Shown here piece by piece: positions 12,101-22,250 of a stretch of 64,000 nucleotides of DNA; the stretch's first letter is position 1; the number at the start of each line of letters is the position of its first letter. This stretch comes from Oscheius dolichura. Taxonomy: Eukaryota; Nematoda; Chromadorea; Rhabditida; Rhabditidae. Under the pieces are notes generated by a model. It was not told the DNA's origin, ran no database searches, and worked only from the letters and a program-made list of their open reading frames with translations. The DNA is taken from assembly GCA_932521035.1 (NCBI GenBank), contig OW051497.1:7502001-7566000 (forward strand). Direction: 5' to 3'. Position numbers and translations under genes: made by a program.

Positions 12101-15100
12101 CGTCGCTGAGAGTGTCAATCACAACCAGAGCGTAACTGAGGACAAGGACATTCCAGTAACTGATCTCAATGGATGGAGGAATGTTTTTGGGGATGTAGAT
12201 GGACTGCTCTGGCCATTGGCTTTGTTCTTCATCTCCTTGGAAGACGCTAACGACCTTCTCATAACAATAGCTGTCATCCTGGTTCAGCTCGGGCATACGG
12301 AGTCGTCTCTGCTGGACAAGTTCTAATCGCACTTTCCGGACGTCACCACGGATCTTCACAAATGCAAATTTGCCTCTTTGGAAACACCTCTGCCTCATGA
12401 TGTATTCATTAGGACCTATGATCTCCTTGTAGGGCGTCTTGAATTCCTCCTTAGCCCAGGTGTCTACAAAACGATCTACGAAGACTTCTCTTTCCTGGTG
12501 GACGGCATTCTTCCTCCAGGACTCCATCGTAGCTCGTACACTGTAGCGGATGTCATCTCCTAGAGATGGAGCGAGGATGTTTGTGTCATACTGGGACTCC
12601 TTGAAAGGGAGAGAAAGTTTGACGGAGTGAGGTCCTGGACTGAACATGGAATCAGGTCCGGTGCTGATGATAGCCTTGAAGCGGAGGAACTCATACCACC
12701 TGGCATTTGCTCGGACTTCTCCTAGCAGCATAAGACGAAGGTTCTTCAAGGCTCTTGGTTTGTTGCTGTTCACTTCGAAGAAGACTTGGGCATAGGCATC
12801 CTTCAAACTTCCACTCTTCTCACTAGTTTTGATTGCAATCCTCTCAAGGTCAATGGAATACTCCCGATCGTCCATAATCCTGTCTTCATCTATCTCGGAG
12901 TCGACGTCATCGTCGTCCGCACTATCATCATCCTTGTCCAAAGCTCTTCTATGTAGCCCACTTTCCTTCTTTTTACTATGACCCTGAAAAAACTAGCTCC
13001 TTATCATTAGATAGCTTACTTCGATAGCTTCGCTTGTAATGATAATAGGGCAGAAGATATCAACTGGTTTGTTGTGTGCAGCGGTTTTAACCTGGATCAG
13101 TAGAAAGTACCGATTGCTGGCAACATTCCAGAGACTCATGGGAATCGAGATTCTAATGTTTTTCGGAAGTTCCAATTCGCACAAGTTATCTTTCTCGTTA
13201 TCCTTGACCTGTACCTCTTTTTTGGCAAGCGTAAGGCGATTGGGAAAGACCAGCATTGAATGACCGGCATCGGGGATCCTAAACCGGGGGATAATTGGGA
13301 AAAGGTTCAACGCAACCTATGTTCCATAAGTTGATTGATCATTACGGCAACATTTTGAATAGCTACCTCGTGACTCAGTCTCCATTTTACCCGGATGTGC
13401 TCTCCGCCGGTATATGCGCCTTTCTCAAGCCAGACTTCGCCGTTCAAGGGCTTGCAAGAGCTGAGAGAAAAGAACGGCTACTGTGTCACGTGATTACTTA
13501 CCGATGACCCCATCCTTCATGTCCTACACATTGATTCACAAGGATCTTCTTCGGATGGGAAGCCGAGTGTGGCATCTTCAGGTGAAGTGCACGGACCACG
13601 ACAAATATCTTCTCCAAGAAATTATTCTTGTACCAGGGGTCTACTGTAGCCTTGACTGAGTACTCAATACTCAGCTCTTCATTAATTTTCATAGTTGGTG
13701 GAAATCTTGGTAGCCAAACATCTACGCTAACCTTCTTTGTAGCTACTTCTAAAATTTCGTCACTTTTCTTTGAATTGAACCTTACCATTAGGGGCTATGA
13801 GTACCCAGACCTGTTCGTGGAAGAATTCATACAACAAGGCTTCTTTCTGCTTAACATATCCTCGAAATACAACTTGAGCTGAGTGTGAAAATTCACTTTT
13901 GTTCTCAATGTCAACATCGGCTGTGAATCGATCATCTGAATCGCTTCGAAACAGCTGAAATGATTAAAATTAACATGTAGAAAACTGACCTCTGGAACAT
14001 GAATCCTTTTTATAACGGCATAAGTCGGATGTTCAACGACAGCCATTTGCCTCCGCGTTGCTAGGACCAATTCGCTGGTTTTCTTATTCTAACTCATTTG
14101 CATTTCAGGCCACCAACCCGGGAGCGTTCGATCCCACCGAGGATGTCGCCTGGCACCGCAATGGACATGCTCTGTATACTCAGGGACCAGTTGCCATTAA
14201 TACGGAAATGCCGGTCAAGGATGCGAAACTCAGTCTTCATGGTGACTTCTACCATGCTGGAAGGGTACGTGTCGAAAGGAGGAACGAGTCTTATTTATTG
14301 GTTTTAGATTATCCACCCTTCGGATATCCGTCTCAAAGAGAACATTACTGACTTGAATCCACTGGATGCCTTGGAGAACATTCGAAAGCTCCACATCGTC
14401 AAGTACATGTACAAGCCGGAGATCGCTGAGAAGTGGGGACTGTCGGAGGATTCTCGCAGGAAGACCGGCCTTCTCGCCCAGGAGCTCCGTGAAATCATGC
14501 CCGACGCAGTCCACGATATTGGAGATTACTTGACTGTCGATGAGAACCGCGTCTTCTACGAAACCCTTCTGGCCACGCAAGAACTCTGCCGCCTGACAGG
14601 AGACCTGGACAGCAAGATCGACGAGAAGGTGGATGAAATCAGCCAGAGACTGGCTCGCTATGCTCGAAGGAAGAAGCTCACTGCCTCCATTGCTTCCAAC
14701 CTCAGTGGAGAAACTTGTGGAGACAACAGGAGCATGCTCAGCTACTCTCGCAGTTCCTTGGCCTCTTCTTATGCCCCCCGTGAGAGAGGAAAGAGAGATC
14801 GTCGATCCAACTGCCGTACTAGCTGCCATCGTCCGGACCCTCTTTGCAGCTCCAAGCTCACCCAGGGTACCATCATCACCCTTGTCGTCGTTATGGCCTT
14901 CTGTCTCATCTCGATGACTGCTCTCTATGTTCTGGACTGGCACAACCGCAACTACGGACCTAATGTTATCCCTTCGCTTCCCAGGAATTACACCGACAGT
15001 ATTCCGGGTGAGATGAGGGATATGGGCATCCTGGGGCAACTTCCAATACTCCAACCGGATGCACCACCGCTGGCAGGAGTATGTCGATCACGGAACTGTC

Positions 15101-15823
15101 ATCACTACTGTTGTGCCGACAAGAACGAATACCACACGGAGAAAAAAGAGAAGGCGCTGGATCACATTGTCATGATGACTGGAGGACACCGAAAGCTGAT
15201 GACTCGAAGTGCACCCGGCCTGGAAAATGGACAAGGAAAGCCCTTCCCGAGTGGAGTTGTCATCTCCGTTCCCGTTTTCAACATGACTCTGGACACTCGT
15301 TACTGTATTGAAGACAGCTGCAGCAAGAAGTTGAAGATCTACAACCTCTACATTCCTGTTTCTCCTTACCTGCCTACCATTCCGCTTGAAATTACATTCA
15401 CGTAAGATCTGCTCAGGTTACAGTATTTATCCCAATATTTTAGTATCCCCCGTGGCAAGTTCTTGAACAACTGTGGATATCTCTCCAGCTTCAACAACAA
15501 GCAGTGCCCAATGGATGTCGACCCTGTGAAGCATAAGGCTCCCACTTCTGTTCCGGTACAATATACACTCTAACCTTGGATTAATGTACAAATTTCAGTT
15601 GGACGAAGCCACCTACAGTCTCTCGGTTGGGTCCTACGTGCAATCCGCCTACCGCTTCCGCATTGGCTACACTCCTGAGGCCTGCAGTGAGCAGTTTGCC
15701 CTGGACTCGAAGAGAATGCACGAGGAATACAATCTCGTCTTCTACAGGACCTGCGCTTCCAATGCTCCGTCCGCTCCTTCCTCCCCCAGTCAGGCGGACG
15801 AGGAGCGATATTACGATGATTAA
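6126..15823 (+). CDS. myrf: Myelin regulatory factor (MYRF): membrane-tethered, self-cleaving transcription factor
   Basis: MYRF proteins sit in the ER membrane, trimerise, cut themselves and release an N-terminal DNA-binding fragment to the nucleus; in C. elegans they time larval development. Exons: 6126-6171, 8636-8720, 9789-9915, 10242-10362, 10507-10603, 10649-10742, 10930-11063, 11107-11386, 11429-11613, 11657-11861, 14109-14264, 14308-15401, 15444-15555, 15599-15823. They total 2961 nt (986 aa) and every phase agrees. Order of domains: an acidic/proline-rich activation region, KRPRL basic patch, Ndt80-type DNA-binding domain (about exons 8-10; [37 protein letters not shown]), and an intramolecular chaperone/S74-type autoprotease domain with the Ser-Lys dyad in [11 protein letters not shown] coiled coil, a TM helix ([17 protein letters not shown]) and a luminal Cys-rich MYRF_C2 region follow. 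The frame stays open to the acceptor upstream of the ATG, so an earlier coding exon is possible. Intron 9 is GC-AG and intron 10 holds a nested gene. Confidence 0.97.
6172..8635. other. myrf: Large first intron of MYRF
   Basis: 2.46 kb intron joining the 46-nt first coding exon to the exon encoding [16 protein letters not shown]. No nested gene is supported. It contains two GC-rich patches (about 7165-7275 and 8265-8395) that stand out against the AT-rich surroundings and could be internal control regions. Open frames over the first patch run on both strands and show no domain. Confidence 0.6.
11889..14046 (-). CDS. Tandem (double) arrestin-domain protein, nested in a MYRF intron
   Basis: Six exons on the minus strand: 14046-13990, 13954-13786, 13748-13502, about 13463-13317, about 13278-13021, 12984-11889. 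All phases agree and the product is about 660 residues. Residues about 1-290 form one arrestin N+C pair (start [58 protein letters not shown]). An acidic linker follows ([19 protein letters not shown]). Residues about 330-660 form a second pair ([63 protein letters not shown]). Arrestin-domain proteins act as trafficking adaptors, often linking cargo to ubiquitin ligases. The gene lies wholly inside the MYRF intron 11862-14108, antisense to it. The ATG at 14046 is chosen because the longer frame above it starts only with TTG. Function is inferred from the fold only. Confidence 0.9.
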
Positions 15824-16513
15824 TCTAACCTGCCCGTCTCCATTTTTGTGATTGTGTCATTGTTTCCCATTGTTCTCGTTATGCACCAATATCTTTAATT
15901 TATTTATTACCCCTAACCTTTTACCACCTCCTTTTCCTCCCTATTCTCGGGATTTTCTACGAGTTCAAAGACGAACCAGGATTACCGAACTTGTCAATAT
16001 TAAGGGGAGTTAGTCAGAGTCTCACTCTTCCCCTTTTTATCCTCCATACTCAGTGATTTGTCGAATCTAGCCAAAAATTTAGTTTCATAGCCAAAACCTA
16101 GTAGTTATTCACCCTGTTCACCCTCATTTTGTTTTGTTTCCTTCAAAAAATGAATTTGATTCAAACTTTTGAATCAAATTCTCCCCTTTTTGGTCTTTTT
16201 ATGACTTCGTTTTTTACAAAAGGCCGGTGAGAGATTTTAGGGTGCAATTCGTGTACATTACCACTAGTTTTATAGTCCTTTAAATCCCGGTCCGATCTTG
16301 GTTTTTGTGGTCATTACCACACGGATTTTGTCTCACATTAAACATTGTTCGTTTTTCTTTTCGTCCATCCTTTTATAGTTATCATTACGTGTGAATGATG
16401 TTCTCATCCTTTTCTCCTGAATAGCATTACCTATCCGATAACTCCAGTTCATTGTGTACAGATTTGAAACTTTTTCATTTGAATAAAAAATGTAACAAAT
16501 TTATTTGAGATCG
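15824..16513. other. Convergent 3' UTR interval (MYRF / EF-hand gene)
   Basis: AT-rich interval between the MYRF stop and the stop of the convergent EF-hand gene. AATAAA near 16482, on the plus strand, is the likely MYRF poly(A) signal, giving a 3' UTR of about 0.67 kb. The strong hairpin at 16152-16181 would be transcribed in that UTR. Confidence 0.6.
16152..16181 (+). repeat. Perfect 14-bp hairpin in the MYRF 3' UTR
   Basis: GAATTTGATTCAAA (16152-16165) is perfectly inverted at 16168-16181, with only two bases between. In RNA this folds as a tight stem-loop in the predicted MYRF 3' UTR. Confidence 0.75.
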
Positions 16514-18281
16514 TTAGCCGGGGAGGATCGTATAAAGAGCTGAGATGCTTTGCGTAATTTGTCGGTCGGATTTACACACTCGAATAAAGTCTTCCTTGAG
16601 AATCTTCCCTCTCCCGTTAACATCAAACTTCTAAAAGTTCCTTAAAGGACGCGGGTATCACTTGTCCTTACTTCAAAAATTTGTCTAGCGCGCTCCACTT
16701 TCTGGTCCTTTGTTAAAACCGGAAATGCCCTTCTTCCTGCAAAAACAATAGTGAGAACAAGCAAACAAGGTTATTACCCATTAAGTCATTCATAGAGGTT
16801 ATCACGTACAGTAGGCGACTGAAGGAGATCTCTCCTCTGTCCTGGGGATCGTAGATCTTGTAGAGCCATTCTATTTTCTCGTCTAGGGTGCCTCTACAGA
16901 GGATCGACAAGGCTTTAACAAACTCCTGAAAACATCATTTCTAATACTGGGCCTCCATTTTAAAAATGGATATAATTACGGGTGTCAGTGACTTTCAGAC
17001 CCCTGAGACTGAATAACGTCTATTTTGACAAAGAAGATGTGTGACCACCAACTGTTGTTCTCTGTTCTCACGATATGAACACTCGTTCCCGGGATTTTGA
17101 GCAACTTTATGATGCAAAAGAAAAAGAATACCCCAATTTTTAAATTCTTAAAATCACATTTTAAAGAGACCACAAGCGTGTAATGGTTGGTAACGATTCT
17201 AATCACATCGACTTACCTGGAAGTTTATTGTTCCATTTCCATCGTTATCAAATGTATCAAAAAGTAAATCAGCGTAGTGTTCAATATCTCCATGAGGAAA
17301 TAACTCAGCAAATTTTTCTCTAAGAATTTCTACAAACGATAGTAGCAGAAGGAATTAGAAGTGTACCTTTGTTTATGACAGCATTGGGAGAAGTTTCTTT
17401 AAAAGCTCTATAAATGGCTTTCACTTCATTTTTAGAGAAATGCGTCTCGTCGACAACCTAAAATAAACGTGTTATTTGGTCTTAAGATAAAATCTGACTC
17501 TTTGTAAACTATCTTTGCAACCTCTCATAAGCGGTCGCCGCTGTGGCGTAGTATGATGTACAAAACGCATAAAAACTTTTTTACTGTGAATATTACTGCC
17601 GGAATCCATGGCGCCGACTGGTACTAGATCAAATAGGCCAATAAAAAGACGCTACTATTGTTGGTAGAGCAACAAATAGCCAAGCCGATAATTGTCAATC
17701 GACTCGGGTTAGTGATTGATTGTAGTCAGGCACTGAACAGCGGCTTTGTTGCTTCAAAATATCGGACAGAAAGCCAGTGTGGCTAGGTTGAATAACATTA
17801 CAATTTATTGGAGGTCGAAGGATGGGGCAAGATTTAAGGGGGGCACAAACAGGAAATCGACTTACTTGCTGTAAGCTGGTTGGCCGGAAGATGTGCTGAT
17901 GGATTGGGGAAAGGAGAGGAACGTCATTCCATTCGCTGATATCTGAACCAGTTGGGATGAATTTTTTTTAATGAATTTTCTTAAGCAGCAGAAACTTCGT
18001 TTACACGTGATTTTTTACACGTGAACCAAAGGAATCTCTTGTTCAAGAGTTGCGGTCTTTGGTTCACTCCAGCAGTTCCTCTACGAAGGTGGCTTCAGAT
18101 ATTGTTTAAGAATTGCCCTCGAAAAAATCCCGCTATTTTTAAACAAGAACAAGAAGATCTCGTGAGTCCCTTCGTTTCGGAGCCTGATCAATTACACTTC
18201 TTGTTACTTTGACTTACCAACTATGGGATCGTTTATATCAGTCGGGAAGGAGACAGCCGCCCGCCTTCGAAAGCTGCTCAT
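16514..18281 (-). CDS. KChIP/neuronal calcium sensor-family EF-hand protein
   Basis: Closest to Kv-channel-interacting proteins and other NCS proteins, which bind membranes or channels in a Ca2+-dependent way. Exons: 18281-18218, 17942-17866, 17540-17499, about 17458-17366, about 17331-17220, about 16926-16784, about 16738-16672, about 16634-16514 (TAA). The core reads VVDETHFSKNEVKAIYRAF, FAELFPHGDIEHYADLLFDT, then the strongest EF hand, DNDGNGTINFQE, which has all ligands. It continues ALSILCRGTLDEKIEWLYKI. EF3 (DPQDRGEISFSR) lacks the acidic residues at loop positions 3 and 12. EF4 (DVNGRGKILKED) is also off-consensus. An alternative first exon with a good start context at 17609 (MDSGSNIHSKKVF) runs in frame into the 17499-17540 exon, so two N-termini are possible, as in KChIPs. 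The acceptor for the 17540 exon is weak. Confidence 0.85.
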
Positions 18282-18299
18282 CCGAACTGCTGCTCTTCC

Positions 18300-18998
18300 T
18301 TAACAATGAATAACTTACATAAGAGATTAAGCAGAACATCACCAGGAGAAAAAATGTGTAACGAAAGCAAGAAAAACACGCCAATTTAGATTAAACGAAT
18401 CGTGAGCATGGCGAAAATCACATTTTAGAGGAGCTCTAGGATAGGGAAGTGACAGCTGTTGGTGAAAACTTGAAAAACAACGTGCCCTCTGCAATCGCAA
18501 AAAACGAAATTATAATATATAAGATAGACAGAGAGGAGAAAGAGTTTGACTGCCGACAGGAAGTTACGTGTGCTCCACGGACAATTACACCTTAACAGAA
18601 AAGAAGATAAAAATAAAAGCGACGATGAGGATAAAAGAGAGAGTCGCCGTTGCTGATTTATTGACGTAGACAAACGCTATCCGATCGAGTTAGCCGATCA
18701 GGAAGTTGCCGTTAGTCGTCATACGTTGATTTCCACGCAGGAACTAGTGGTAAAGAGCAGGGGATCCAGATCCTGAGTTTAGAAACATAAGAAGAAAACG
18801 GAAAGACGACACGGGTCCCGGAAATACCTCCAAGTATTTTGAACTCTCCGCTTTCTAACCTCTTGTCACCCGAAAAAAAGATAGCTTGATTGATGGGCCG
18901 AAGCGGAAGGGAAACACAACTTAGTCAATTTATTTTATGATATGTACAAAAAATGAACAAAAAATGAGATCTGTTGGCTGAAAACCCGGAAAATGATC
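18300..18998. other. Intergenic region between EF-hand and CAP genes
   Basis: No supported gene. AT-rich and AG-rich stretches only. It contains the promoter of the EF-hand gene and the 3' UTR of the CAP gene, both on the minus strand. Confidence 0.45.
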
Positions 18999-21452
18999 CT
19001 AGAACCGCTTAAGTGGCAGCACATTCCTCTTGTATGCCTCTTTTGTCTCATAATTTCCGGCAGGATCATATTTCACACAGACGTAGATCATGTAAGCTGG
19101 CCCGTTGGGAAAGCACGGTCCACGACTCCTTCCAGTCGTTTGAACAATGGAGATCCCTATTCCGATTTGTTGGGACTCTTTCCAGACAAGTTGAGTAAAG
19201 TGTCCAGTTCGGTGGTAGCTCCTTGGATACCATCTGGAAATGATCATAGCTCCCAGCAGAAAAAAAGTACTAACGAGTTATAATTATAGCTGTATCCCTC
19301 CATGTAAAAACTTTGTGTAACTGCTTTGGCAAAGATTTCCGGGTCTGGGAAGTACCGAGAGCCGTACACGAACAAATTCTCTCCATATCTAGAAAGTTCT
19401 CATTCCTTCCGTTTCAACACCTGTCTCACACTCTTGGAAATTCGTGGACCAGACAGCTTCTCGTCCTTGCCAACTGGTCGGAGTATCTCTGGGCTAACTT
19501 GTCCAAATACGAATTTTCTCGTACTACTGGGGCATTATGTTGGTTCCGGTAGAGATTATGGTAGAAAACCAGCTGAAAGCAACAGAGTATCATGTTATTT
19601 GTAGGGCACTTGTACCCCCGGTTGATAAAAGCTTCACCCTATTTACACTAGCAACTGGTTCTGTCCTTGACTCTTACTCTTAGGAAGAATGGCCGTGACT
19701 TGCTTGAACTGAGTAATAGGGAAATAGACACGAGATGATTATCTCTTTGTATGGGAGTTCGAAAAAGCGGAAGAAATTACCTTGTCCTTGACGGTTTGCA
19801 CGTCATAGCCAATGGGGGAAACCTTGTCCACGAGGCTTCTGCCCAACATGAAGTTGGTCACATCCCGAATCTGAAAAATGACCTTTAGCTTTACTATAAA
19901 AGGTGCGATGGAAGCATTCGCCGGAAATCAGTTTAACAATTGCCAACCGCCGAAGTCATAAAAGATCATTTTGCTCGAACTTCTGCGATACCATTTTGCA
20001 GATTCTCTTCATTCCGAAAAGGGAAAATTACACGCGCTGACCACAGCTTTTTTAGGCTAAGGCGCGAAATCTCCAATCTCAGATGCCGATAACCATCGCC
20101 GTGTTTTACTCTATTTTCGAGATCCTCGGGCGTTTAAAGGTTTTATACCTAATCGGTAATTGTCTGCAAGCCAAAAGGAAACGTACATTACGGATATAAG
20201 CCACATCTGTGAGATCCCAAAAGGGGCGAGGACGACTGACTGTGGGGCGTCTTGTAACAGGACGGCTTGTCGTCGTGGTCACAGTGGTTCTTCTTGTTGG
20301 TATAACTGGCTTAGCCGCCGTTGCTGTCGGCCTTGTCGTGGTAATGTACGTATTCCTAATAGTTTGAGGAGTTGTCGTGAAAATCCTCAATGGATTTCTA
20401 GTCCAAGGCTGCCATGCTACAGGTCTTGGTGTAGTTGTGACAGGAGCTACTCTATAATGGCTACAGTTCACAATGAAAGCCTTTGTCTTACGGCTTGTTG
20501 TTAATCTCGTTTCCCTCCAACAGCCCCCATTTTTGCGGCGTTGACTTCATCTGTTTGTTGTTCTTTTTGTTATAATTGCCCCTAATGATATCAAAAATAT
20601 CGTTCCGCAGCAGAGGATCAAATGTTTCCTCTGCCAGTGATTCACTCGGTTGAGCCCTCATCCATGGCGCCATGGTACTAGTGGGGGCAGTAGTGACAGG
20701 TTTAGCCCATGCGGGATAATCTCCTGAGATCCGACGTAATATTGAAACGTAAGTGATTCTATAATAAAGTTTTTATTGTACAAGAACTTTCTCACCTCAT
20801 ATCCGACCCAGCTGCTGACGATAGCGTAGAAATTGTCTTGAACCGCGAATTCACGAGGTTTTGCCAAGAGGGATAGGTGAAAATGGTCTTTCCAATTGTT
20901 ACTCTCACATATATTTTGTTGTCCGGGAGCTAAACAATGAAATCCTTTTGTATTCTAGCAATTAGCGGCTCGCTACCCTGAGGGAAATGTACTCACCACC
21001 GCATTGAATTTAGCGTTCATACATTTTGCAGGAGTGTAAAAGTTCACGCAAGATGCCGAAAAAGCGGCATGTGGAATAGATTCTATCACTTTCCTTCCTC
21101 TAAAGTCAACAGAGATGAGATTAAAAAAGAAGCTAAACCTCTGCTGGAGGACACATTGGCACTCCTTAGCCTTGTTCGGGAAAAGACCACTGTAGTTTCT
21201 GGGGCAGAGGCAAAAACTGAAAATGGAGACAGTATATAAATATAGTCACAGCTCGAGACTCACTCAAACGTGTAGGAAAGATGTTCCATGTTCTCTACTT
21301 CAGCATAGTTCAAAGCAGTATACTTCGTGACAGCCAGATCCAGGGTATAATACTAAAACAAGCGTATAAAGCAAGTCTACTAAAAAGCTCACATCTGCTA
21401 ATAGAAAGTATACAGTCCAAAATAAAAGAGAAAGTCGAAGAAGGCTTTTCAT
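18999..21452 (-). CDS. Secreted CAP/SCP-TAPS protein with extra N-terminal region and Thr-rich linker
   Basis: Signal peptide exon 21452-21393 (MKSLLRLSLLFWTVYFLLAD), then 21352-21264, 21216-21139, about 21109-20997, about 20930-20818 and further small exons to the TAG at 18999-19001. Phases checked for the first exons agree. The N-terminal ~170 residues contain Cys motifs (FCLCPRNYSGLFPNKAKECQ; ASCVNFYTPAKCMN) and match no family I know. A Thr/Pro-rich linker at about 20220-20460 (repeated TTTTSRPVTRRPT-type sequence) looks O-glycosylated. The C-terminus is a CAP domain: LYRNQHNAPVV, YGENLFVYGSRYF, GHFTQLVWKESQQIGIGIS and NVLPLK, close to the GAPR-1/GLIPR2 pattern. The CAP His (GHFTQLVW) is present. 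The total is about 450 residues, much longer than a single CAP domain. Exons between 19580 and 19780 are the least certain. Confidence 0.8.
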
Positions 21453-21689
21453 CCTGCTTCAAAGTTGAAGTTTTCAATTTCCTTGGACCACCTTTATACG
21501 AGACCGATGACCTTCGGTCCGCCCACCTGCAACGGTCTATCCCCTGTCTTGGGCTTCTTTCAAAAACAAAAGGGAGGAAGAAGAAGAAGGCAAACATTCG
21601 ACACCAATTTTTGTCAAAAAAAACCTGCAGAAGCGAGTACTACAGCATAATAATCTGCTGAAATTGTGTACTGCCCCACCTAATTTCCT

Positions 21690-21991
21690 CTAACTATATG
21701 ATGTTACTGGAAATAGAGGATCTGCTGGAAGCGGGCGATAAATAGGTGAGGATTGTACGACTTGTACGAGTTCTTCTCCTCCTACAGACTTTTTGAGTTA
21801 TAGACAAGCTGTCCACACACACCTCGTGGACAAAAACAGGGAGTGCATCAAAGTCGAGAGAAGCAAAATGTTTTACCGGAATTGGTCAAGAATTCTTTAT
21901 TTAGAACTTCCCGTCTTTCTGTAGTTACCTGGTGAAAAACAATATGTACGTCCTCGATGTTCCCTTCAAGGAACTTAGGCTTCGTTGCCAT
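21690..21991 (-). CDS. Small conserved-looking protein of unknown function (68 aa)
   Basis: Two exons, 21991-21877 and 21781-21690, join through a 95-nt intron with GT/AG ends (CCG|GTAAAA ... TGTAG|GAGG) in matching phase, giving 68 residues and a TAG stop. The start MATKPKFLEGNIEDVHIVFH follows a 3' splice site (CTCCAG) about 9 nt before ATG. The product has no signal peptide or membrane segment and ends Pro-rich (YRPLPADPLFPVTSYS). I do not recognise it. It sits between TIAR (stop 260 bp upstream) and CAP (start 238 bp downstream), all on one strand. An alternative reading of exon 2 in another frame also stays open, so the exact C-terminus needs a transcript. Confidence 0.42.
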
Positions 21992-22250
21992 TGTCTGCGT
22001 CTGGAGGAACAAGCGTAACTTGTTTTGACTGCCGATCAGAACATTGGAAACATTTATATTAAATATCATCAGCATAACATGAGAAGAGGTTACTCTCTCG
22101 CTCATATAAAATATGAATTATTACATGCATCTCATCATCAGAAGACGGTCATTAATTGTTAGTTGAGACCACGAGGAATACTACGTGTGAAATGTTTTGG
22201 GATGTATTTTTCTGTATTTTTTAGTAGATGGAATGACACTTATCAACACT

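Noticed and set aside
14230..15054. 274-codon open frame on the minus strand
   Set aside because: It is the antisense shadow of the large MYRF autoprotease/transmembrane exon.
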